A stretch of DNA of 42,350 bases from contig CAZHOV010000023.1 in assembly GCA_964534315.1 (NCBI GenBank), positions 1 through 42,350 on the forward strand. The letters are read 5' to 3'. Under the pieces are notes generated by a model. It was not told the DNA's origin and made no database searches. It worked only from the letters and a program-made list of their open reading frames with translations. Every line of letters starts with the position of its first letter. Position 1 is the stretch's first letter. Source of the DNA: CAZHOV01 sp964534315. Lineage in GTDB: Bacteria; Bacteroidota; Bacteroidia; Chitinophagales; Saprospiraceae. Below, piece by piece: positions 24,220 through 32,957 of this stretch. A program made the position numbers and the translations under genes.

Positions 24220-25824
24220 ATGAAGACGAAATTGGTTCTTTGGGGTACAAACGCGCAAGACGAACGGGTATTAATAGCCATGCAGCTCCGCGCTAAAGAG
24301 AATAAAGTAGATCTCTGGGCCTTTCCCGAAGCAGTTGCGACGGATGAGTTCGCTCAGCAACTTATGGATGAATGGCGAAATGACAAAGAAGTTCCTTTTC
24401 CGGACAGCTACACTCATACCGAACAGGAACTGACGATCTCGGAAAGCCTGCTCCCGGAAGACATTAAAGTGGAAAGGGGCGATATCATTCAACGGGCGCA
24501 AACCGAATGGCATTTTGTTGTCCTTTCTACCAAACTTAGCGAAGTTTATCACCATGAGCTCGAAGAGTTGCAGCAGAAAGTCGGGCAACTTTCTAACTTT
24601 GATTCCCAAATGTGGTCAAGCCTCAAAGAATTCTGGGGGAAAGTTCAAGAACAAGTCCGGGATCGAAACTTACTGAAAAACCATGCCGACGATCTGCGGG
24701 ATAAAACAAACGAGCTCTTTTCCAAGATGAAGGAACTACGGAGTAAAATGGATCAGGAATTCAGAAAACTCTCCGAAGAACATTCCAATAAATTCTTTGA
24801 GATCCTCGACCGTATCGATCATGAAATCAAAGAAGGAAATAAGCTGTCCTCTCTTTTCGAAGAACTCAAAGACCTTCAACGCAAGTTTAGAGATACTAAA
24901 TTTACCCGCGAACAACGGTCTAAAGTCTGGGAACGCCTAGATGGTGCATTTAAAGCAGTCAAGGAAAAACGCTTTGGAAAAAGCGCCGCCCAGGATTCCT
25001 CTCCCTTACAGCGCCTCATCCGACGTTACGACGGCCTGATCGCCGCTATCGGTAAAATGGAAAAATCCATCAAGCGCGATAAAGACGATCTGGAATTTCA
25101 AAATAAAAAGATCGAATCTACCCACGGTCAACTGGAAGCCCAAATCCGACAGGCCAAGATTCTCATGATCGAGGAGCGCATACGGTCAAAGGAGGATAAA
25201 CTCAAAGAAATGCACCAAACAAAAGGTGAACTGGAAAAAAGAATAAAAATCCAAAAAGAAAAAGAAGCTAAACGAGAAGAAAAAAAGCAGCTGGAGCAAG
25301 CTAAAGCCGAAGCAAAAGAAAAAATCGCGGAAGAAATCAAAAAGGCCGAAGAAGCCCGAAAAGACGAGGAAGGAAAACTCGAAAAAGCAGCTGAAGCCCT
25401 CACTAAACCTGAAAAAAAGGAAGATTCCGCTGAATCTCCTGACGATACTACTGATCAAGATAAGAAGGAAGAAGCAACAAAAGCTCCCGAGCAACCTGCT
25501 AATGATGCTAACAAGAAAGCATCAACTGACTCCTCTGAAAAGAAAGAAGAACAAAAGAAAGAGCAAGAAGAAAGCATGTTTGACGCCATCTCGTCCACCA
25601 TGGGCGAAGCGCTGGAAGACGTCATGGACACCGCCAAGGCCGTAGCTAAAGTGGTCGGCGAAAAAATGAGCGAAGCTGCCGAAGAATTGAAAGAAGATTT
25701 CCAAGAGGTAGCCGAAGACGTCAAAGAAGAAGTGCAGGAATTCTTCGAAGGTGATGACGATGATAAAAAGAAAAAGAAGGAAAAAGAAAAGGCTTCCGAA
25801 AAAAAGAAAGAAGAGGAAGAATAA
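24220..25824 (+). CDS. Large charged coiled-coil protein of unknown function
   Basis: A 534-residue cytoplasmic-looking protein. Residues 1-110 are a compact domain (MKTKLVLWGTNAQDERVLIA, then TEWHFVVLSTKLSEVYHHEL). Residues of about 110-400 are mostly coiled coil, with KFRDTKFTREQRSKVWERLD, which resembles DUF349-type helical repeats but is not a confident match. The last 130 residues are Lys/Glu/Ala-rich, with an amphipathic stretch (AISSTMGEALEDVMDTAKAV, EKMSEAAEELKEDFQEV) like LEA or apolipoprotein helices, ending in DDDDKKKKKEKEK. ATG 24220 is preferred; the frame is open to 24148. I do not recognise the family. It might be a filament or stress-protective protein. Confidence 0.7.
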   Translation: MKTKLVLWGTNAQDERVLIAMQLRAKENKVDLWAFPEAVATDEFAQQLMDEWRNDKEVPFPDSYTHTEQELTISESLLPEDIKVERGDIIQRAQTEWHFVVLSTKLSEVYHHELEELQQKVGQLSNFDSQMWSSLKEFWGKVQEQVRDRNLLKNHADDLRDKTNELFSKMKELRSKMDQEFRKLSEEHSNKFFEILDRIDHEIKEGNKLSSLFEELKDLQRKFRDTKFTREQRSKVWERLDGAFKAVKEKRFGKSAAQDSSPLQRLIRRYDGLIAAIGKMEKSIKRDKDDLEFQNKKIESTHGQLEAQIRQAKILMIEERIRSKEDKLKEMHQTKGELEKRIKIQKEKEAKREEKKQLEQAKAEAKEKIAEEIKKAEEARKDEEGKLEKAAEALTKPEKKEDSAESPDDTTDQDKKEEATKAPEQPANDANKKASTDSSEKKEEQKKEQEESMFDAISSTMGEALEDVMDTAKAVAKVVGEKMSEAAEELKEDFQEVAEDVKEEVQEFFEGDDDDKKKKKEKEKASEKKKEEEE

Positions 25825-25849
25825 TCCTTGTTTTCCTACTAAATTAAAA

Positions 25850-25885
25850 AAAGAGGTTGACTTGTGCTTACAAGTCAACCTCTTT
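25850..25885. terminator. Terminator hairpin between convergent genes
   Basis: A 16-bp perfect stem, 25850-25865 with 25870-25885 and loop GCTT. On the minus strand it is followed by a T-rich tract, so it terminates the PKD protein gene; it can also block read-through from the coiled-coil gene. Confidence 0.88.
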
Positions 25886-25915
25886 GCAATTAAACATTCT
25901 CAGTCACTAGTTACG

Positions 25916-27844
25916 CTATCTTTGCTTTATTAGCTTCTCTTGATACTCCACACCATCCCCGTTGAGCTGAATGATGTAAAACCCGTCCAGTAAATTACTG
26001 ACATCAATGGTATTGCTCCCTTGCAATTGTCCGCTTTTTACCAACTGGCCGGCTGTATTGAATAGGCGATAAGCCACTTCTTTATCTATATTATTCCCTA
26101 AATCGATCATCAATTGATCGCTCATCGGATTAGGATACATGGTAATCTGTTCAAATGTATTTGCCTCCTCAGTAGCAGTAGATAACTGGATAGCAGAAGA
26201 GGTAGCATCTCCGGTAAAGCCACTATTGTGTAAATCAATGGTGACTTCAAAACTGCTGGTACAACCCGTAGCCGTAGTAATTTCCAATAAAACAGTGTAA
26301 ACACCTGCTGAATCATAAGTATGAACCGGAGAATTTTCTGTACTCGTGGTTCCGTCTCCAAAGTCCCATTCAAATGTTAAGGCATCCGTAGATGAGAAAT
26401 TAAGGAAGAACACTTGATTACTATCCGGTATGATCACTGGTAAGAATACCGCATTACATTCAGTATCATACCAAATATCCCAATCGGTAATAATAATCAT
26501 TGACATTGTATTGGAACAACTATCATTACTCACCGTCAGATCTACCTGATAAAGGCCATCTTCGGAATACGTATGCGTAGGTTTCATCTCTGTACTCGTC
26601 GTTCCATCGCCAAAATTCCATTCATATTCCAAATCCGTTCCGAAAGAGAAATTAATGAAATTAAAGGTCATCATATCTACCGGATCTTGCTCAAAGAAGA
26701 AAAAAGCCTGGCATGCTAAAGGAGGCGGTGTTCCCGGATTACCTACATAAACATGCGAAACATAGGTACTCACACAACCATCAATAGTAGTGATCGTTAA
26801 GGTAACCTCGTAAACTCCCTCATCAGCATAGTAATACAGAGGGTTTTGTTCTGTACTTATTTCTCCATTTCCAAAATTCCATTCCCAGGAGACTACAGCA
26901 CCATCTGAAAGATCATTGAACTGTACTTCTAGTGGATTAGAAGTAAAAGAAGGGAAAAAGGAAGCATGACAATCAGGGATTGAGATGGCTTGGACATCAA
27001 TATCCTGAGCAAAAGTAGACGTACAGGAATCAGCGGTAATGGTCAGCGTAACCACATAGACTCCTTCAGCAGCATAAGTATGCCACGGATTTGGCTCAGA
27101 ACTGGTACTTCCATCACCAAAATCCCAGGACCAGCTATCTATTGTTCCGCTTGCCGTCCATGAAAAATCTACAAATTGATACGTAAGGCCATCTGTACCA
27201 AATCCGAAGAAAAATGCATCACATCCAGACGTGGAAAAGTCTTCTACATTGACATGTTGGGTAATGGTACTTGAACAAGAATCGGAAACGATCGTAAGGG
27301 TTACGAAATATTCGCCAAACTCCGCATAGGTATGCTCCGGATTCTGCTCTGTACTCGTTGCCCCATCGCCAAAATCCCAGGACCAACTGTCAATATCATC
27401 AGCTGCAAAAGAAAGATCAGTAAAGTACACCATTAGCGGATTGTCAAAATCCTGCTCCCAATGGAAGTGCGCATCGCAATCCGAAGGAGGCGGTGGAAAA
27501 ATACCATCGCATAACAGAAAATCTAAATTGATCGTATCGGGCCCTGAAGCCGTTACCGTTTCAGAAAAAATGGTGCCTAAACATAGGTCTAATACTTCTG
27601 CGGTATACGTATCTGTCTGGCCGGGAGCAATATCAAACGCCACTGAATACATACCCAAATCATCCGTAAACACTGTCTGCAATTCTCCAGCGGAAGAAGT
27701 GAACGTTAGATCAATACCAGGGACAGGGAAATTACTTTGTGTAAACCCCACCATTCCGGTAATGACCACCTGATTATTCTGTGCAAAAAGGCCCTGTGCA
27801 GCCATTAAACACAGAAATAATAAACTGTACTTTACTTTTTTCAT
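25916..27844 (-). CDS. Secreted five-PKD-domain protein with T9SS type A sorting domain
   Basis: A 642-residue cell-surface protein. The signal peptide is MKKVKYSLLFLCLMAAQGLF. A carboxypeptidase-regulatory-like domain (ITGMVGFTQSNFPVPGIDLT) covers residues of about 25-110. Five PKD domains follow with a period of about 83 residues, each holding WxFG(D/N)G (WDFGDGATSTEQNP and variants). Each begins with C-(D/H/Q/N)-A and has a second Cys before the last strand (SCSST, GCVST), so each may carry one disulphide. The C-terminus (MYPNPMSDQLMIDL to LIKQR) is a T9SS type A sorting domain, removed or linked to lipopolysaccharide after export. PKD proteins usually bind other proteins or polysaccharides. 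ATG 27844 is set by the signal peptide. Confidence 0.92.
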   Translation of the reverse strand: MKKVKYSLLFLCLMAAQGLFAQNNQVVITGMVGFTQSNFPVPGIDLTFTSSAGELQTVFTDDLGMYSVAFDIAPGQTDTYTAEVLDLCLGTIFSETVTASGPDTINLDFLLCDGIFPPPPSDCDAHFHWEQDFDNPLMVYFTDLSFAADDIDSWSWDFGDGATSTEQNPEHTYAEFGEYFVTLTIVSDSCSSTITQHVNVEDFSTSGCDAFFFGFGTDGLTYQFVDFSWTASGTIDSWSWDFGDGSTSSEPNPWHTYAAEGVYVVTLTITADSCTSTFAQDIDVQAISIPDCHASFFPSFTSNPLEVQFNDLSDGAVVSWEWNFGNGEISTEQNPLYYYADEGVYEVTLTITTIDGCVSTYVSHVYVGNPGTPPPLACQAFFFFEQDPVDMMTFNFINFSFGTDLEYEWNFGDGTTSTEMKPTHTYSEDGLYQVDLTVSNDSCSNTMSMIIITDWDIWYDTECNAVFLPVIIPDSNQVFFLNFSSTDALTFEWDFGDGTTSTENSPVHTYDSAGVYTVLLEITTATGCTSSFEVTIDLHNSGFTGDATSSAIQLSTATEEANTFEQITMYPNPMSDQLMIDLGNNIDKEVAYRLFNTAGQLVKSGQLQGSNTIDVSNLLDGFYIIQLNGDGVEYQEKLIKQR

Positions 27845-27922
27845 TTTTTTGTGTAATTTTGATTGGTGATAAAAAATATTTACTGTGAATTTTTGCCGGC
27901 CTCTGGTCGGCATTTTTTATTT

Positions 27923-28237
27923 TTACTGCTTTATAAACTTGAATATTTCTGTCCTTCCTTCCCACTCAATCTGCAAGAAGTAAACTCCCGGAACCAAATT
28001 TCCTAAATCAATCGACTCAGCCATTTCTCCATGCTTCGTTTTCGAAAACAACACCTGGCCCAACGGATCTAAAAGCCTGATCCGATCAATAGATTGCCGG
28101 TTCTCACTCCATATTTCGATCCATTCGCTAGCAGGATTAGGATAGACTTTGAAAGGAGATGGTCCTTGTGCTTGTGTGGACGTCTTCGTCCACATACACA
28201 ATTGCCGAAGGCCTCTGGCTTCTAAAAACAAGTACAT
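27923..28237 (-). pseudogene. Orphan T9SS type A sorting domain, probable remnant of a larger gene
   Basis: A 104-residue frame whose residues of about 28-104 are a complete T9SS type A C-terminal domain (FKVYPNPASEWIEIWSENRQ to the final IFKFIKQ). It lacks a signal peptide and any functional domain, and a TAG immediately precedes the ATG in frame. The first 27 residues look non-protein and overlap a palindrome (TGTGGACG-TCTT-CGTCCACA, 28175-28194). I infer a relic of a secreted protein truncated by deletion or rearrangement at this site. Alternatively the true start of a short unexported product is missed. It lies just upstream of the PKD gene, whose own sorting domain is different in sequence. 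Confidence 0.6.
28175..28194. repeat. Palindrome with core GACG-TCTT-CGTC
   Basis: TGTGGACG, loop TCTT, CGTCCACA forms an 8-bp perfect hairpin inside the orphan sorting-domain frame. A related core (GACGTCCTCGTC) is at 7278-7289. It may be a small dispersed element. Confidence 0.45.
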
Positions 28238-28291
28238 CTACAACGACAAAGGCCTCAATATGGCTCAACTTAATAACTCGCTAAACTACTC

Positions 28292-29674
28292 ATGGAAAAC
28301 TCCAAACTCATCTCCTTACTAAAAACATTCGACAAGTCAGAATGGCGAGCCTTCATGGATTTCCTTTCTTCTCCATTCTTCAATAAACAAACGCACATCG
28401 AAAAGTTTGGAGCTTATCTGAAAAAAGTGGCTTATCAGGGATTTCCGGCAAAAAAGCTGGATCGGAAAAAGGTATTCAAAAAAGTTGTTCCAGATCAACC
28501 CTTTTCCGATAAGGAATTCAACTACCTAACCAACCAAACTTACCAACTCGCACTGCAATTTCTCGAAGTTCAGCAACATTTGAAGCAGCAACCCGCCATT
28601 CCGCTCTATCAATTGGAAACCTTGTTAGAAAGAGATCTATCTAAACACTATGAATTTGAATACAAAAAGGCGCAAAAAACAATGGAATCCATCGGAACTA
28701 CAAATGCTCAACATCATTATCTACAGTACAAACTAGCCGAATTAGCGAACGAGTATTTCCTTAAACAGCGCGTTCGGAAGTACGGCCCCCAGCTACAGGA
28801 TATCCAGGATCATCTGGATAAATTTTACATTGCTCAAAAATTGAAATACAGTTGTGAGATGTTAGACCGGCAAACCATCCTCTCCGCTACCTACCAACTT
28901 AACCTGATGAACGAAATCGAGGAGTACCTTCAAAACAGCAACCTTGAAGATGCCCCATCCATCTTTATTTACAAAACTCTCTATCAATTGCTGACAGCAG
29001 ATCAGCCTGCTCCTCATTTTCAAACATTCAGAAAAGCTCTTCAACAATACCAACAAGTATTGGATGCTTCCGAAATGAAGCGGTTATTTTTTTATGCCAT
29101 CAATTTTTGCATCCGAAATATCAATAAAGGCGAGACCCAATACATAAGTGATTTACTTTCGCTTTACACCGAGGGAATCGAAACAGATTTACTGCTCGAA
29201 GGCGGCCATTTAAGTCCTTTTACGTTTAAGAATGTAGTGAAACTAGGACTGAGACTTGCCCGCTTCGACTGGACCGCCGAATTCATTGAGACCAATAAAA
29301 ATAAGCTTGCAGATGAGTTCAAAGAAGATGCCTATAACTACAACCTTGCCGATTTACACTATTACCGCAAGGAATATCCCGGGGCCATACAACACTTGTT
29401 ACAAGTTGAATTTTCAGATGTATACTACTTCGTAGATTCCAGGATTTTGTTGGCAAAAATCTACTACGAAACCAACGAGATCGAAGCCTTGTACTCTCTA
29501 TTCAACTCCCTCCGCGTCTACCTCACCCGCAACAAACTCATCTCTGCCAATACCCGTCCCGCCTATCTCAACTTCATAAATCTGCTTGGCAACATCGTCA
29601 AAAACGAGGGAAAATCATCCGAACAGCTCCAAAGCACCATTGAAGCGACAACCCCCGTCACCGAGAAAACCTAG
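28292..29674 (+). CDS. Helical repeat protein of unknown function
   Basis: A 460-residue cytoplasmic protein, almost wholly helical, with no signal peptide or membrane segment. The N-terminus (LISLLKTFDKSEWRAFMDFL, then SSPFFNKQTHIEKFGAYLKK) is a pattern I associate with a family found in several copies in Saprospiraceae-like genomes. Residues of about 340-430 (YNYNLADLHYYRKEYPGAIQ) resemble tetratricopeptide hairpins. No catalytic motif is visible, so a scaffold or protein-binding role is plausible. It is divergent from the orphan sorting domain and convergent with the adenylate cyclase. Its end runs into a repeat array. Confidence 0.75.
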   Translation: MENSKLISLLKTFDKSEWRAFMDFLSSPFFNKQTHIEKFGAYLKKVAYQGFPAKKLDRKKVFKKVVPDQPFSDKEFNYLTNQTYQLALQFLEVQQHLKQQPAIPLYQLETLLERDLSKHYEFEYKKAQKTMESIGTTNAQHHYLQYKLAELANEYFLKQRVRKYGPQLQDIQDHLDKFYIAQKLKYSCEMLDRQTILSATYQLNLMNEIEEYLQNSNLEDAPSIFIYKTLYQLLTADQPAPHFQTFRKALQQYQQVLDASEMKRLFFYAINFCIRNINKGETQYISDLLSLYTEGIETDLLLEGGHLSPFTFKNVVKLGLRLARFDWTAEFIETNKNKLADEFKEDAYNYNLADLHYYRKEYPGAIQHLLQVEFSDVYYFVDSRILLAKIYYETNEIEALYSLFNSLRVYLTRNKLISANTRPAYLNFINLLGNIVKNEGKSSEQLQSTIEATTPVTEKT

Positions 29675-29689
29675 CTGTTGGGGTTGTTG

Positions 29690-29850
29690 GATTAAGGGAA
29701 TTTTGGATGGTTGGATTGAAGAGATTTCCCTTTTTGTACCGTTGTACCCGTTGTACCGTTGTACCCTTTGCACCGTTGTACCCTTTGCACCGCTGCACCG
29801 CTTTACCGCTTTACCGTCAGACCGCTGTACCGTTAGACCGCCTCCCCCCT
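29690..29850. repeat. Low-complexity array (CCGTTGTACC type) overlapping the cyclase 3' end
   Basis: Imperfect 9-15 bp units such as TACCGTTGTACC, CTTTGCACCGTTG, CACCGCTGCACCG and TTACCGCTTTACCG, strongest from 29735 to 29845. The array fills the gap between the helical protein gene and the cyclase gene and continues over the last codons of the cyclase. The same words occur at 7495-7550 and, inverted, at 3365-3380. Confidence 0.8.
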
Positions 29851-32800
29851 TCCACAAAATACATATCGATCTCCCCTTTATTCTTAGCCTTTACTTTCCC
29901 TCGGTAAGTGCAGTTAAAATAATCCTTGACGATCTCATAAGTAGAAGCCGAAATATTTACCTTGCCTTTTTTGCTTTGGCTTTCCATTCGGGCCGCAATA
30001 TTGACGGTGTCACCCCAGATATCATAGGCAAACTTTTTGATGCCGACAATGCCAGCTACAACCGGACCGGTATGTATCCCGATACGGGCCTCAAAAAATG
30101 GCTTTTTAGACCCTCTTTTTTCTTGGGCTACCTTTTCAAGAAATTCCTGGATCTCCAATGCGGCCTGCACTACTCGCACCGCTACCGGTTTTTCCTCGCT
30201 CGGAATACCTCCGACACACATGTAGGCATCGCCGATCGTTTTGATCTTTTCAAGCTGATTGCGCTCCATGATCAGATCAAACTCACGAAAGCAAAAGTCA
30301 ATCTCGTCTACCAGCGCCTCGGGCTCCAGCTTTTCGGCAATCATAGTAAAGCCCGTAAAATCGGATAGAAGCACTGTCACTTCCTCATACCGCTTCGCTT
30401 TAGCATATCCGAATTTTTTTAATTCTTCAGCCGTCTCGGCAGGAAGAATGTTTAACAATAACTCATCAGATTTTTTCTTCTCCATTTCCAATTCCTTCGT
30501 CCGGGCACTGACTTCCCGCTCTAAAAAGCGCTCCCGCCGCCTAATCTGATATACCCGGAACTGATACACCCCAAAAAGGATCAACCCCGCTAACAAACTC
30601 CCCCCAATGATAAACCAGGGCGATTTGTAATACGCCTGTTCAATGGTTATGGGTAGAGCAATCTCATTAGAGGCGCTATTTCCTTTACCGGAAGTGGTCC
30701 GCACCCGGAATATATAATCTCCCGCAGGGATATTATGATAGCGCGCCTCGTTAATTGTCGAAAATTCTGACCAGGTGGGATCAAATCCCTCCAGCTTGTA
30801 GCTATATTGGTTCTCCCTGGGATTCTTATAATTGGCCAAGGCAAAACTGATCGAAAAAAACTTATCCCGGTAGGTCAATGCTACATCTTTCACCTTGTTA
30901 CCTATCCGGTTCCAAACTACCAGGCTGTCTGAACGACCATCCAGGTAAGAGAAATTCATCAAAACCAGATTTCCCACTTCAGTTCGTTGTTTTGTAGAAA
31001 ATACCGGCCCCGGGAAAAACGCATTCACACCATTAAGCCCTCCAAAATAAAAACGACCATTACGGGCTTTATAAAAGGAGATCCGGTTGAACTCGTTGTT
31101 GGAAATCCCGTCTTCCTCAAAAAAGTTAGTACATTTTGCTTCCTTTTGGCTAAATCGGCACAATCCGTTATCCGTACTTACCCATACGCACGAATCGCCC
31201 TCCAACAGAATACCATTGATAAAATCATTGGGTAGCCCTCCATTCTCCTGGGTGTAAAAGGTCATTTTTTGATTGTTCAAATCATACTTATCTAAACCAC
31301 TCGCCGTCGCTATCCATAGATTACCATGATCATCTTCCAGTATAGCGTTGATCCGGTTATGGCTTATACGGATGTCCAATGCAGTATCAGCGGTTAAATG
31401 TTGGACACAACCAGAATCTTTGACCATCTTGTATAGGCCGCCTGTACTGGTGCCGATCCACAAATGCGCCCCTGTTTTGCCTTCATACAAATAGCTGATT
31501 TCCTGTAGGGTATCAAAAACTCCCAATGGATCTTTAAAAATACCAACGGAGTCTTTTTCCAAATCATAGTTGTACAGCCTATTTTCAAAACCAAACCAAA
31601 GACGCTCTTCCCGATCCACGATCACCACTCCTTTGTCAATGGATGGTTCTTTAAAAACAGTGTCTACTTTGAGCGTTTCCAGATCAATCCTACGCCCATT
31701 GCCTGTCCATAGCGCATTTTTAAAATACAATAATCCGTATGGAAAATTAAAGAAATTCTTCTTTTTGAATAAAGGAGAAAGGGAATTGGTCACGGGGTCT
31801 AGGGTATGGATAGAATTGTAGTAACTAATATAGATTTTCCCGTTCTCATCCTCTGTTATTCCTCGCGTACTGCATAATCCATTACTGCAATTTTCATGGC
31901 CCTCACTCAAGTAAGTCGTAAATAAATTATCCTCTTTAACCACCTTGACCACTCCAAAATCAGTAGCCACCCAGATCGTTCCGCCACTATCCTGAAAGAT
32001 ATGCCGGTACATGCAATCGTACTTAGTCAGATTTTTAATCCGTTCCCGATAGTTTTCCAACTGGTTAACCGATGCTTTATAATGCCATAATCCCGAATTG
32101 GCCCCGATCCAGACATCACCATTATCTTCTACCAAAAAGGCGGTCGGGCTTCCTTTATCCCGGAGCCGTTCTGTGAGCACATGTTGTTTGAATACCTTGC
32201 TGCCCGCCGGTCGAAAATAAACCTGGCAATTTTCCAATAAGGCCCAAAGCGTCCCGTTTGGGGTGTATTGCAGTTGGATAACCCTTGAAGAAGATCGATC
32301 ACTTCCCCGAAGATCAAACTGATACCCCCCTTGTTCTGCAAATGAGTTATCCAACTCTAATAACTCATTTTCATACCCATTAATATAGATAACATCTTCT
32401 CCCACTGCCACGGGCCTGAAATCATATTTACCCTCTAAATACTGTTGCTGAGTAATTTCATATTCCTCATTGATCGTTTGTAAAAACACTCCTCGGCGGT
32501 TCTCTGCATAGGTGGTTAGCCCAATTTCTCCTTGTTTAACCTCAAAAAAATGATTGGAGACCCGCACCCTGCTATTTTCATCGCTCTTTTCATAGGAAGA
32601 AAAGGTGTGAATCGTTTCCCCTGTCTTTAAATCAAAAACAGCTACCTGATTATCACTGGTTAGCCAGATCAGGCTGTCGGAAGTAATGAGCATGTCGGAG
32701 ATGAAGTCAAAAGGAATATGCTTGGTTTGTGAATTGTACTTCTGAAAACGATATCCGTCAAACAGATTGAGCCCGTTAAAGGTAGCCATCCAGATCAACC

Positions 32801-32957
32801 CGGAAGGATCTTGCTGTATTTTGAACGTATTGCGATGAGAAAGGCCCTCTTCGAAACTATACAACCTGAACTGATAGGATTCGCGCTGGGCGTTAAGTAC
32901 GGTAGTTACCCACAAGACCATCATCATAATACATAACCAATACTTTTTGCGAACCAT
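29817..32957 (-). CDS. Receptor-type adenylate cyclase with beta-propeller sensor
   Basis: A 1,046-residue transmembrane signalling protein. After a signal peptide (MVRKKYWLCIMMMVLWVTTV) there are two-component-regulator propeller repeats (GLIWMATFNGLNLFDGYRF, DVWIGANSGLWHYK and others) over residues of about 30-700, then a Y_Y_Y domain (YSYKLEGFDPTWSEF). One helix (about 779-803) and a linking coiled coil lead to a class III cyclase domain (about 850-1035). Catalytic marks are present: LLSDFTGFT (metal Asp), EKIKTIGDAYM (Lys for adenine), YDIWGDTVNIAARM (Asp for adenine, Asn and Arg for phosphates). It therefore probably makes cAMP in response to an outside ligand, using a sensor normally joined to a histidine kinase. 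The final residues (SNGTAV) are encoded by the repeat array. Confidence 0.9.
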   Translation of the reverse strand: MVRKKYWLCIMMMVLWVTTVLNAQRESYQFRLYSFEEGLSHRNTFKIQQDPSGLIWMATFNGLNLFDGYRFQKYNSQTKHIPFDFISDMLITSDSLIWLTSDNQVAVFDLKTGETIHTFSSYEKSDENSRVRVSNHFFEVKQGEIGLTTYAENRRGVFLQTINEEYEITQQQYLEGKYDFRPVAVGEDVIYINGYENELLELDNSFAEQGGYQFDLRGSDRSSSRVIQLQYTPNGTLWALLENCQVYFRPAGSKVFKQHVLTERLRDKGSPTAFLVEDNGDVWIGANSGLWHYKASVNQLENYRERIKNLTKYDCMYRHIFQDSGGTIWVATDFGVVKVVKEDNLFTTYLSEGHENCSNGLCSTRGITEDENGKIYISYYNSIHTLDPVTNSLSPLFKKKNFFNFPYGLLYFKNALWTGNGRRIDLETLKVDTVFKEPSIDKGVVIVDREERLWFGFENRLYNYDLEKDSVGIFKDPLGVFDTLQEISYLYEGKTGAHLWIGTSTGGLYKMVKDSGCVQHLTADTALDIRISHNRINAILEDDHGNLWIATASGLDKYDLNNQKMTFYTQENGGLPNDFINGILLEGDSCVWVSTDNGLCRFSQKEAKCTNFFEEDGISNNEFNRISFYKARNGRFYFGGLNGVNAFFPGPVFSTKQRTEVGNLVLMNFSYLDGRSDSLVVWNRIGNKVKDVALTYRDKFFSISFALANYKNPRENQYSYKLEGFDPTWSEFSTINEARYHNIPAGDYIFRVRTTSGKGNSASNEIALPITIEQAYYKSPWFIIGGSLLAGLILFGVYQFRVYQIRRRERFLEREVSARTKELEMEKKKSDELLLNILPAETAEELKKFGYAKAKRYEEVTVLLSDFTGFTMIAEKLEPEALVDEIDFCFREFDLIMERNQLEKIKTIGDAYMCVGGIPSEEKPVAVRVVQAALEIQEFLEKVAQEKRGSKKPFFEARIGIHTGPVVAGIVGIKKFAYDIWGDTVNIAARMESQSKKGKVNISASTYEIVKDYFNCTYRGKVKAKNKGEIDMYFVEGGRRSNGTAV

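Noticed and set aside
25128..25878. Minus-strand open frames opposite the coiled-coil gene
   Set aside because: They are shadows of the Lys/Glu-rich coding sequence, giving Ser/Phe/Leu-rich translations without domains.
27895..27918. Terminator-like hairpin GCCGGCC-TCT-GGTCGGC followed by T-run on the plus strand
   Set aside because: No plus-strand gene ends there; on the minus strand, where genes lie, no T-run follows the hairpin. Possibly a leader structure of the PKD gene.
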